Shown here piece by piece: positions 1 through 6,215 of a DNA stretch of 6,215 bases; positions within the stretch are counted from its first letter, which is position 1, and each line of letters starts with the position of its first letter. Under the pieces are notes generated by a model. That model was not told where the DNA came from. It did no database searches and worked only from the letters and a program-made list of their open reading frames with translations. A program made the position numbers and the translations under genes. The stretch is taken from assembly GCA_003354225.1 (NCBI GenBank), contig PIVH01000339.1:1-6215 (forward strand), written 5' to 3'. This stretch comes from Globobulimina sp. (lineage: Eukaryota > Foraminifera > Rotaliida).

Positions 1-3000
1 CTTAGATGTAGAAATATTCTCTTTTTGACCGGGTCTCTATTTATATTTGTATCCATCAATTCTTCTTGATACGGGAATAGCAGTTTGAATAAAAGCTCTT
101 CATTCGTTACTTGTTGATACATCTCATCAATTGCAATAATCTCCGCTTTCAATACCAATCTCTGATCGGTATACTTATCACATATACAAATAAAGTGATA
201 GATATCTTCAACTATTTCCACCTGCTTCTCCATTTTGCAGTGATCACAGTTTCTCGTTTTTGATCCATACTTTCTCTGTCCATTCAACGCAGTGTGTCCA
301 GAACGAAGTTGTGCCACAAATTTCCATTGTTTCCTCCGTAATGCTTTCATTTCAAACTTATAAGCATCAATGTATCGAATATTCCAATCAATCAGATTCT
401 TACTTAGTATTTGCTCCTCATTTTTTACTTTCTTCTTTCTTAAATCTTTGTGCTTCTCCCAATCATTCAATGTGCTATAAAATCCTTTACGTTTATTTTC
501 TTTTTTTATAGCAGTATAGCTATAATTATCCCATTCGTGATTTGTAAATCGTTTCTCAATTTCATTCCATTCCATAGTCCGATAAATATCGAACATGCCT
601 GCTTTCGCCATATCGTCCGCTATCTCATTACCTATCTCGTTATTATGTGCCTTAACCCAAATTAGATGAACATCCATCCCGTAATCTTCCAAATCCATTA
701 TCAATCGGTGAATAACTTTGATCTTCTCATAAATTATTACATTTTTTATCTCATAACACCCCGCAATCCAATTTACCACCGTCTCATTATCAATAATGAC
801 ACAAACATCGTCCGGTACTAAGTCCGGATCTCTCTCATAAATATCAAAACAATATCGATATAATGCCCCCAATCCTTTTTCAGCTGCATCCAATTCACAG
901 TGATCAATTGAGCTCCTTAGACCCGTTGAAGAAGCGCCATAGTAATAATTACTAAGTCCGTTATCATACGGACCTTTTAATTGTTTGTAATTCCTAATTC
1001 GTAGAGCTTCTAAATCAGCTGTTTTCAAATAATAATCCAAATTACACGACCAATAACCCGCACCGCCATATCCATCCTTATTTGATCCATCAGAGAATAA
1101 TAATTGTATCTTCTTTTTATTTGCTTGTTTTAAATCTAATGGGTTGCTGTCATAATAAAATAAATTATCCGACCACTCTTTCACCCATTCTTTATCAAAC
1201 GACATTTTTTCGTCTTTTTCATTCCTCAAATAACACAATAAATTCTTTGGTGATATTAATCTCTTCAAATGATACGATAATCGCTTTGGCACCACCTCAT
1301 AACTGACATTTTTCATAAACTTAACATCCGAATTCTTAATATTTGCCGCAGCATCAAATAATTCAAAAAATAGATGATATCTTTTCTCAAATTTCTTCCT
1401 AAATCTATTCTTTTTCATCGTTTTCTTATTTTTATACTCCTCGCCTTCTTCCTCATTATTAACAAACTCCCAATCATCGCTCAAATCGTTCCTGTACATT
1501 TTATTGCTAATTTCTATTTTATTCGCATCGAATGTATCTATTTTGTGATCCAATTTCTTTGTTTGTTTCTGCTTAAACTGATCATTCAAATCTAACCTCT
1601 CATCATTCCACATTTTCCAATATTTCTTCTCAATAATTTCGCTTAAAATGTTTGTTTTTGGCGACCTAATAATTCTCGACCAGAATGACGATTTTCTGGA
1701 CGCGACTAAATAATCAAAGCCTGTCTCACCAATTTGAACCAATTGCCAATTGACAGGGTTCGTCTTTTCAGAATAATTTGAATGCCGAATTGTGTCATTG
1801 AACAGCGATCTCAGTTTCGCTGCTAATCCATGTTTGGAATCATACCAAATTTCCGCAGCATATAATAATTTTGGATAAATTAATGCTTTATAGATATTTA
1901 CTAACTGTCTCGCGATGAGATCCGATGCATATTTATATCTCTTAAATATATTCAAAAACGATCGTCTTCCATTTACAATGACTGACTGAAACTGAGCGTT
2001 CCAGTTTAAATTCCAATCAATCCATACTCCCAAATATCTGACTTTGTTGAATATCTTCGTAATGGGTTGATCGCCCATTTTTAGCTCAAAGTATAGCTGT
2101 TTGTGGATCGCATTATTGACTATAACTGCAATCACCATATAATTCTGTTTTATTGGTTGCAGAAATAGCCGTTTTTTCTTCGCCAAATACGATACGTAAT
2201 CTACTGCAAATTGAAGATTCTTTCTTAGCTCATCGCCACTGACTGACCCGTCCGATGCCATCGTATTGTCGTCAGCGTAGGCAATGATTAGTATACCTAT
2301 TTTTAGTCCATTTATCGCATCAAATTCTATAGTAATAAATATGAATATAATGGGTGAGGGCGGCCAGCCTTGCGGCACTCCACAAATATCTTGCCTCCAT
2401 TTACAATAAAATCCATATATTTTAACTCGGCCCCATCTATATTCCAATGCCACATATAAGTAATCCAACGCAAATCCATTAATACCAATATTAATCCGCA
2501 TACACTCGATAATAATTTTATGCTGCAATGTATCAAACGCAGCTTTAAAATCTATAAACAAAACATGCGTATTCTTATTATTTATTCTATTGTTCCAAAT
2601 AATCTCCGTAAGATAGGCAATGGTGTCGGTGCAGCCTAACCCTTTGACGAAACCAAAGTGTCTGGGTTTAATTATTCTCATTTTAATGGCGTATTTTAGG
2701 TACTTAGTCGCCATCCATTTGTCATACGGATTACTGCAGCTCGATAATAATGATACCGGTCTGTAGCTATCCATATACTTTGCCGGTTTATTTGACTTCA
2801 AAATCACTGTTATATCCCTAATATTCATTGATTTTTCTCTGATACCTAATATAAATAACGCATTATAACAGAGATACAATCCCTGTCTCAGAATTTCAAT
2901 GCCATTTTGTAGCAATACGTAATTTGATCTGTCACTGTTGCTCGCTTTCCCTTTTTTGAACGACATGATGAGCGGCTCAACGTCTCCAATATCTAAAATT

Positions 3001-4934
3001 GAATTTAATTCCTTCAGCTCGGCGATATGTGCATCAGTCCCAAAATTAGCTTTATTCTTCGCGTTATAATCATTTATAATTCTTTCAAACGCTTCATTTG
3101 TATCATTCTCATCGCTCTCATTCTCTATTTCATCGTCGTCGTATCTATGCAGATAAGACATATAATTCTTTGCTTTGTTAATTGATTTGACTGCGTTCGT
3201 TGTCCCATCCTTATTATACCAAACTGGAATGGATCTGGACGTATTATTATCATATTTTATGATATTATTGATTTGCGACCATGGCATCCTGCCATTGTTG
3301 CTGATATTTCTTATTTCATCCTTAATCCATGACTTTCGCCCCGAATCACATAAATCATCGCTAATTTTCTTTTTTTCAATCAATACCTCTTTCATTATCT
3401 TTTTTTTTCGTTTACTAAATGATCTAAATCGCTCTTTGTAGCATATATAGTCTTTGATGGCGTACTTCATTTCTTTCGTCATCCACGGCTTATCATTCCC
3501 GATCGTATTTTTCCTTAATCCTAAAATGTCAATCGATGTGTCGACGATTCTGTGTTTAAAAAAGTCCGACACTGCATCTAAAATATCATTTGTTGACAGT
3601 CCAACAAAATCTAATAAATAATCTCTGTTAATGTCGCAATTTCCATTTCCATATGTTTCAAGATAACAATTTATTAATTTATTTATATCCTTTCCATAAA
3701 TATCATGCCATTCTTCAACATTTTCAGATAACTGCTTCTTCCATTGATCCCAATCTCTGTCTGATCCAGTTCTAATCGTAAATTCTGGCGCCGGTTTTTC
3801 GTACAAATCTCCCTTTTTATAAAAGGAAAACAACGCTAAATGATCAGAATAATATTTTTCCGGGTCATCTCTCGTGAAATCTTCCGCCCAGAATTCCCAA
3901 TCGTCCTCTTTTAGTTTATCATTTATAAAGGATACATCCGGCGAAGTCCGCTGCGTCTTTCGTTGCCTCGTTGCATGTTTATCGTTCAATATAATCCATT
4001 TATTCTCATAAATCCAATCCGCTAAAACTAAACCATGCTTCTTTGCCTTTGAAGGCCTGATATAACCATCAAACCAGGCATTATTATGGGCGTTCATGTC
4101 ACCCCCAACAAATATGGGAAATGTAGCGTAATTCTTTGTTTTTGAGAGCAATTCTAAATAATTTATTAATAATTCAATATTAGAGCCCGGTGCTCCATTC
4201 TGAGGCCGATAATAATTGTTTATAATAAACGCTTGTCCCATATCGTTGTTATATACTTTTAATGTCAAAATATAAATTTTCGACATCAACAATTTCTTCT
4301 TTCTATCCCTCCCATCTTCCGTACTGATATCCAGATTTTCAATCCGTTTATCAATCTGCGCATTGTGCTTAAAATTCAAATTTATTCGTTCGTAATGAAT
4401 ACCATTCCGAATTAAAGTGACTATTTTTCCAAATCCTTTCTTTTTCGTTATAACTGTGGTATAATTCTTTATTTTTACTGTCCATTCACTCTCATCGTCA
4501 TCGTAGAATTTATATGGTTCCTGCAATAGAAAAATATCTGGCTTCTTAGTCAAAATTATATAATGAATATGCGAGCGCGCATTGACCGTAAATCCGTCAA
4601 CATTCCATTGACAAATCAGGAGACCTTCCTTGCGCATTAATAATGATTCATTTTTTAGTTCGTATTCACATTCAATTTCATCAAAAATAGGATCAAATTC
4701 ATTCATCGATAGATTCAAATCAACGGTATTATGATTGATACCATTTAAACCTTGATTATTCGACTTAAAATCTTGTTTTTCTTCAAATTTCGTACAATCG
4801 AAAGCTGCGATATTACCCAAACAAGGATATTTATCGTAGCTACACTTCTCATCTAAAACAATACCATCATCGCAAGAGAAGTCATTGCGATGACTACTTA
4901 AATGACTGTGTGTTTGCTTGGGGCCATCCATCAT
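1..4934 (-). CDS. ORF2 polyprotein: endonuclease - reverse transcriptase - RNase H - CCHC, 3'-partial (1644 codons visible)
   Basis: I translated this frame codon by codon from 4934 to 3 and found no stop. The start is well bounded: ATG ATG at 4934-4929 is preceded two codons upstream by an in-frame TAA (4940-4938). The protein nicks target DNA, copies the element RNA at the nick (target-primed reverse transcription) and probably degrades the RNA strand. Domains by residue: leader 1-105; endonuclease about 105-370; basic linker with conserved PWM at 483-485; RT about 645-975, followed by the usual thumb-region helices (ALIYPKLLYAAEIW); charged linker about 1090-1275; RNase H about 1276-1450; zinc motif 1545-1590. 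The final residues (RIFLHL) resemble the last helix of related proteins, so the stop is probably only a few tens of codons beyond the edge. At over 1640 residues it is clearly longer than the roughly 1000-1200 usual for I, R1 or Tad ORF2. Translation probably depends on ORF1 termination. Confidence 0.97.
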   Translation of the reverse strand, partial: MMDGPKQTHSHLSSHRNDFSCDDGIVLDEKCSYDKYPCLGNIAAFDCTKFEEKQDFKSNNQGLNGINHNTVDLNLSMNEFDPIFDEIECEYELKNESLLMRKEGLLICQWNVDGFTVNARSHIHYIILTKKPDIFLLQEPYKFYDDDESEWTVKIKNYTTVITKKKGFGKIVTLIRNGIHYERINLNFKHNAQIDKRIENLDISTEDGRDRKKKLLMSKIYILTLKVYNNDMGQAFIINNYYRPQNGAPGSNIELLINYLELLSKTKNYATFPIFVGGDMNAHNNAWFDGYIRPSKAKKHGLVLADWIYENKWIILNDKHATRQRKTQRTSPDVSFINDKLKEDDWEFWAEDFTRDDPEKYYSDHLALFSFYKKGDLYEKPAPEFTIRTGSDRDWDQWKKQLSENVEEWHDIYGKDINKLINCYLETYGNGNCDINRDYLLDFVGLSTNDILDAVSDFFKHRIVDTSIDILGLRKNTIGNDKPWMTKEMKYAIKDYICYKERFRSFSKRKKKIMKEVLIEKKKISDDLCDSGRKSWIKDEIRNISNNGRMPWSQINNIIKYDNNTSRSIPVWYNKDGTTNAVKSINKAKNYMSYLHRYDDDEIENESDENDTNEAFERIINDYNAKNKANFGTDAHIAELKELNSILDIGDVEPLIMSFKKGKASNSDRSNYVLLQNGIEILRQGLYLCYNALFILGIREKSMNIRDITVILKSNKPAKYMDSYRPVSLLSSCSNPYDKWMATKYLKYAIKMRIIKPRHFGFVKGLGCTDTIAYLTEIIWNNRINNKNTHVLFIDFKAAFDTLQHKIIIECMRINIGINGFALDYLYVALEYRWGRVKIYGFYCKWRQDICGVPQGWPPSPIIFIFITIEFDAINGLKIGILIIAYADDNTMASDGSVSGDELRKNLQFAVDYVSYLAKKKRLFLQPIKQNYMVIAVIVNNAIHKQLYFELKMGDQPITKIFNKVRYLGVWIDWNLNWNAQFQSVIVNGRRSFLNIFKRYKYASDLIARQLVNIYKALIYPKLLYAAEIWYDSKHGLAAKLRSLFNDTIRHSNYSEKTNPVNWQLVQIGETGFDYLVASRKSSFWSRIIRSPKTNILSEIIEKKYWKMWNDERLDLNDQFKQKQTKKLDHKIDTFDANKIEISNKMYRNDLSDDWEFVNNEEEGEEYKNKKTMKKNRFRKKFEKRYHLFFELFDAAANIKNSDVKFMKNVSYEVVPKRLSYHLKRLISPKNLLCYLRNEKDEKMSFDKEWVKEWSDNLFYYDSNPLDLKQANKKKIQLLFSDGSNKDGYGGAGYWSCNLDYYLKTADLEALRIRNYKQLKGPYDNGLSNYYYGASSTGLRSSIDHCELDAAEKGLGALYRYCFDIYERDPDLVPDDVCVIIDNETVVNWIAGCYEIKNVIIYEKIKVIHRLIMDLEDYGMDVHLIWVKAHNNEIGNEIADDMAKAGMFDIYRTMEWNEIEKRFTNHEWDNYSYTAIKKENKRKGFYSTLNDWEKHKDLRKKKVKNEEQILSKNLIDWNIRYIDAYKFEMKALRRKQWKFVAQLRSGHTALNGQRKYGSKTRNCDHCKMEKQVEIVEDIYHFICICDKYTDQRLVLKAEIIAIDEMYQQVTNEELLFKLLFPYQEELMDTNINRDPVKKRIFLHL
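165..302 (-). other. C-terminal HTALN / CCHC zinc motif of ORF2, residues ~1545-1590
   Basis: The sequence LRSGHTALNGQRKYG is followed by Cys1563-x2-Cys1566, then His1580-x4-Cys1585 and a trailing YTDQR. This is the pattern that ends many Tad-, I- and Jockey-type ORF2 proteins (RSGH-ALN, then C-x2-C, then H-x4-C, then Y-x-x-x-R). The spacing of 13 residues between the second Cys and the His is usual. The family role is nucleic-acid binding in target-primed reverse transcription. An extra Cys1583 sits inside the H-x4-C arm. Confidence 0.9.
585..1109 (-). other. Ribonuclease H domain of ORF2, residues ~1276-1450
   Basis: The domain begins at IQLLFSDGSNKDGYGGAGYW with Asp1282. It continues through CELDAAEKGL (Glu1347) and CVIIDNETVVNWI (Asp1382), and ends in WVKAHNNEIGNEIADDMAKAG, with His1430 and Asp1440. 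This reproduces the D-E-D-(H)-D active site of type I RNase H, so the domain should be competent to remove the RNA strand of the cDNA hybrid. About 65 residues separate the first Asp from the Glu, more than in compact RNases H, and the extra segment is Tyr/Leu-rich. Many LINEs lack this domain; its presence supports an I/Tad-like affiliation. Confidence 0.95.
1108..2009 (-). other. Thumb region and charged linker between RT and RNase H, residues ~976-1275
   Basis: Residues 976 to about 1080 hold the conserved helical region after the RT (ALIYPKLLYAAEIWYDS, then a variable SPKTN segment). From about 1090 to 1275 the sequence is strongly charged. A Lys/Gln/Asp stretch is followed by an acidic patch (NNEEEGEE, 1159-1166) and then a strongly basic patch (KNKKTMKKNRFRKKFEKR). 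I recognise no domain in the charged part. It is longer than the RT-RNase H spacer of typical relatives and helps account for the large ORF2. Confidence 0.6.
2010..3002 (-). other. Reverse transcriptase domain of ORF2, residues ~645-975
   Basis: The non-LTR RT blocks are clear. An upstream block resembles KKGKASNSDRSNYVLL (659-674), including Asp668. It is followed by KSNKPAKYMDSYRPVSLLSS (713-732), FGFVKGLGCTDT, motif A FIDFKAAFD (catalytic Asp795, second Asp801), motif B GVPQGWPPSP (852-861), motif C AYADD (Tyr886, catalytic Asp888 and Asp889) and YLGVWID (967-973). These are the fingers, palm and start of the thumb of a LINE polymerase. Motif B is odd: the Ser usually found after GVPQG is Trp857, and Pro859 replaces the usual Leu. 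The catalytic triad is intact. Confidence 0.97.
3003..3824 (-). other. Basic linker between endonuclease and RT, residues ~371-644
   Basis: This part of ORF2 joins the nuclease and polymerase. It contains the family-typical NDKPWMTKEM block (PWM 483-485), followed by a very Lys-rich helical stretch (FSKRKKKIMKEVLIEKKK) and an acidic segment near residues 590-610 (HRYDDDEIENESDEN). The basic helix may contact RNA, as proposed for the equivalent linker in other LINEs; that is inference. It contains the longest A-run in the sense strand (nine A at 3408-3400, coding Lys). Confidence 0.6.
3825..4622 (-). other. Endonuclease domain (exonuclease-endonuclease-phosphatase / APE type) of ORF2, residues ~105-370
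   Basis: This domain nicks the chromosomal target and exposes the 3' hydroxyl that primes reverse transcription. The expected motifs occur in order: CQWNVDG (Asn111), LLQEPY (metal-binding Glu139), NNYYRPQNG (catalytic Tyr at 241/242 and Arg243), GGDMNAHNNAW (Asp279, Asn281, His283), SPDVSFI (Asp333) and YYSDHLALF (Ser363-Asp364-His365). Every catalytic or metal-binding residue of the APE family is present. The spacing between the Glu and Tyr motifs, about 100 residues, is larger than usual and includes a Lys/Arg/Asp-rich insertion near residues 205-225. Target-site preference cannot be deduced. Confidence 0.95.
4623..4934 (-). other. N-terminal leader of ORF2, residues 1-105
   Basis: It begins MMDGPKQTHSHLSSH and precedes the endonuclease. 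Cysteines fall at residues 21, 31, 38 and 47 and histidines at 9, 11 and 15, but the spacing matches no zinc finger I know. The second half is acidic (EFDPIFDEIECEYE). Many LINE ORF2 proteins start almost directly with the endonuclease, so a leader of this length is somewhat unusual. Function unknown. Confidence 0.5.
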
Positions 4935-4963
4935 AAGTTATAGTTGTTGGTGGATGGTGGCCC
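4921..4963 (-). promoter_or_regulatory. Hairpin bracketing the ATGA stop/start overlap of ORF1 and ORF2
   Basis: In the sense strand GGGCCACCATC (4963-4953) pairs with GATGGATGGCCC (4932-4921), giving 11 base pairs with one bulged A (plus-strand 4927) and a 20-nt loop (4952-4933). The ORF1 stop TGA (4933-4931) and ORF2 start ATG (4934-4932) lie at the junction of the loop and the 3' arm. ORF2 is in the -1 frame relative to ORF1. An in-frame TAA at 4940-4938 and the lack of a slippery heptamer make frameshifting unlikely, so reinitiation after termination is the simpler reading. SART1 LINEs are known to use a UAAUG stop-start with nearby RNA structure; the parallel here is inference. Confidence 0.6.
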
Positions 4964-6215
4964 GTTATTATTATTTTTATCTGGTTTATATTGCTCAATT
5001 CCTGTCAGTTTTAGGTCGCCATTCTTCAGCCGACCAACACAGCCATTTCCAACGAGTTTGTTTACTATTTTTTCATTCCAATTGCAATACGTCAACATAC
5101 GACGGGCCTCATCGTAGGTGATTTTTGCACTCGTTTGCGTTTGTATATTATTTATAAATGCGCTAATTTGCATTTCTTGTTGATTTTGTTTAAACACATC
5201 TGCATTAAATGTGCTTTTACTATGATCATCATCGGATTTCTCATCGTTGTTTAACAGTGCTGTACTTGCACTAATTTCGTTATTTGCATCCGATTGCTGT
5301 GTAAAACTCATTGTTGCTGTAATATTTTGATCCGTTTCTCGATTTGATTGGCTATTAAACATATTCGTATCCAAATCATTTTGCTCATTTTGAGATGTTT
5401 CAAGATTTAATTCGCCCAATAAATCGTCAATAATGCTTTGTTTATACTCATTTAACGAACCATTCCAGTCCGCTACGATTGCATTCCAGTCCATAAGTAA
5501 TAGTTCGCCATTTTCATTCATTTTAAACCTATTCTTCAATTCTGTTAATATCTCATCACAAAAATCTTGCGATTTGATATCCCAAATCAATAATTTCTTA
5601 CTGCCAACCTCCAGCTTCTGCTCATTAAAATTTTTTAATTTCATCTCATTTGTCCATGACTCGCGTTTTTTTCTCGGTGAATTTGGCGCAAACAATGTCC
5701 AATACACTCGCTGCCCTGCACTTGATGGGATATTTTGTTCCAACCAATTTAAGTCAATGCGGCCGGACGACGTTAATAAAAGTGACTGACTGATTTTCTT
5801 TGAAATGTCACCAAATCTCTCGCACGTAATTTTGTAGCCGTTGTAATTATTTGTCACTGCCTGTAATATCTCTCGCGCCGTAACATCGTCTTCGTAGGTT
5901 CTAGAATCATAGAATTTAGCTGAAATAAATGCATTATTGCATACAAATTTTGATAATTTGGGGGCATCATATCTTCGTCGACTAATATTTATATTGAAAT
6001 CTGCTCCGAGTGTTTTCCCAAAGGCATAGTCCCTTTGGACCCTATATCTCTTCAACTGATTAAAGATTTGCCTCACTAAAACAACAAATTCCTCCACACA
6101 ATAAATAGATGAGTCTGCGATGGCATATCTGTCATTATCCCACGAAAATGTTAATTCCGCAAATTTATCTCCGCAATTCCTCCTTCTTCCTTGACCCCTA
6201 CACCATGCTTTTAAC
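4931..6215 (-). CDS. ORF1 protein of the LINE, 5'-partial (427 codons visible), fold not recognised
   Basis: The frame is open from the right edge to TGA at 4933-4931. A GTG at 6097-6095 could be taken as a start, but 39 further open codons lie upstream of it (beginning LKAWCRGQGRRRNC) with similar protein-like composition. There is no ATG in that stretch, so the true start is outside the window and the GTG is an internal Val. By position this is the ORF1 (nucleocapsid-like, RNA-binding) protein that packages the element RNA; that role is inferred from the family, not from a motif. In window numbering, residues 1-270 look globular with basic patches (RRR near 9-11, PRKKRE near 180-185). Residues 272-350 are low-complexity and rich in Gln, Asn, Asp and Ser. 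Residues 364-412 form a small predicted helical module ending in two short strands, and the tail is Asn/Pro-rich (NNNNGPP). No CCHC knuckle or clear RRM is visible. The stop overlaps the ORF2 start by ATGA. Confidence 0.85.
   Translation of the reverse strand, partial: LKAWCRGQGRRRNCGDKFAELTFSWDNDRYAIADSSIYCVEEFVVLVRQIFNQLKRYRVQRDYAFGKTLGADFNINISRRRYDAPKLSKFVCNNAFISAKFYDSRTYEDDVTAREILQAVTNNYNGYKITCERFGDISKKISQSLLLTSSGRIDLNWLEQNIPSSAGQRVYWTLFAPNSPRKKRESWTNEMKLKNFNEQKLEVGSKKLLIWDIKSQDFCDEILTELKNRFKMNENGELLLMDWNAIVADWNGSLNEYKQSIIDDLLGELNLETSQNEQNDLDTNMFNSQSNRETDQNITATMSFTQQSDANNEISASTALLNNDEKSDDDHSKSTFNADVFKQNQQEMQISAFINNIQTQTSAKITYDEARRMLTYCNWNEKIVNKLVGNGCVGRLKNGDLKLTGIEQYKPDKNNNNGPPSTNNYNL

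Larger units (their letters stand above)
1..6215 (-). mobile_element. Non-LTR (LINE) retrotransposon, EN-RT-RNase H type, I/Tad/Jockey assemblage; both ends outside the window
   Basis: Two adjacent minus-strand reading frames cover the whole window. The second encodes, in order, an apurinic-type endonuclease, a reverse transcriptase with a YADD active site, a ribonuclease H and a C-terminal CCHC zinc motif. This order is characteristic of target-primed LINEs of the I/Tad/Jockey group. No LTR, integrase, protease or tyrosine recombinase is seen. Neither the 5' UTR nor the 3' UTR/poly-A tail is in the window, so no target-site duplication can be read. About 2070 codons run without a premature stop or frameshift in AT-rich DNA, which argues for a young or selected copy. 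The exact clade needs a tree of the RT domain. Confidence 0.97.

Noticed and set aside
2327-2536. Minus-strand 69-codon frame inside the RT region
   Set aside because: It is a different frame overlapping RT motifs A-B, which are clearly encoded in the ORF2 frame.
3400-3408. Run of nine A in the sense strand as a slippage or polyadenylation site
   Set aside because: It encodes consecutive Lys in an otherwise continuous frame, and no alternative frame of interest opens after it.
260-3441. Several short plus-strand reading frames of about 70-90 codons (260-511, 450-665, 1082-1306, 1374-1595, 3175-3441)
   Set aside because: They lie antisense to the catalytic domains of ORF2, have low-complexity Phe/Leu/Ile/Ser composition expected from reversed Lys/Asn/Asp codons, and show no domain.
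1-4934. Ciliate-type recoding of stop codons as an explanation for a gene missed by a standard ORF search
   Set aside because: The correct frame contains no TAA, TAG or TGA at all; the gene is missed only because it has no stop inside the window.
4931-4940. Programmed -1 frameshift fusing ORF1 to ORF2
   Set aside because: The ORF2 frame is closed by TAA at 4940-4938, leaving only a few bases for a shift, and there is no X-XXY-YYZ heptamer there. An ATG start overlapping the stop is a simpler explanation.
4918-5789. Plus-strand frames at 4918-5121 and 5433-5789
   Set aside because: Both are antisense to ORF1 with no recognisable protein features; they are shadows of the coding strand.
1979-5790. 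Short repeated TGACTGAC-like words near 1982, 2239 and 5782
   Set aside because: They are 8-10 bases, scattered, in different protein contexts and with no regular spacing; likely chance.

Overview
The window is the interior of one non-LTR (LINE-type) retrotransposon, lying entirely on the minus strand. It fits an AT-rich eukaryotic nuclear genome read with the standard code: two long overlapping-end reading frames fill all 6215 bases without any in-frame TAA, TAG or TGA except the ORF1 stop. The proteins are rich in Asn, Lys, Asp and Ile. The host cannot be named from the sequence; an AT-rich protist is a reasonable guess. Nothing looks bacterial: there are no operon, ribosome-binding-site or terminator signals.

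Layout in the sense direction, from high to low coordinates. ORF1 enters from the right edge and ends with TGA at 4933-4931 (427 codons visible, 5' end missing). I do not recognise its fold. It has a globular N-terminal part, an acidic Gln/Asn/Asp/Ser-rich stretch and a small helical C-terminal module. ORF2 starts at ATG 4934-4932, sharing the four bases ATGA with the ORF1 stop, and stays open to the left edge (1644 complete codons, stop not in the window). Its domain order is: Cys-containing N-terminal leader, apurinic-type endonuclease, basic linker, reverse transcriptase, charged linker, ribonuclease H, then the HTALN / CCHC zinc motif that closes Tad/I/Jockey-type ORF2 proteins.

The order EN-RT-RNase H-CCHC places the element in the broad I/Tad/Jockey assemblage. 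All expected catalytic residues of EN, RT and RNase H are present, so the copy looks intact and possibly active or recently active.

The most interesting point is the ORF1/ORF2 junction. A GC-rich 11-bp hairpin with one bulged base, in an otherwise AT-rich sequence, brackets the ATGA stop/start. This suggests structure-assisted termination-reinitiation. Other oddities are a Trp in reverse transcriptase motif B (GVPQGWPPSP), an unusually long ORF2, and an ORF1 with no zinc knuckle in the visible part.
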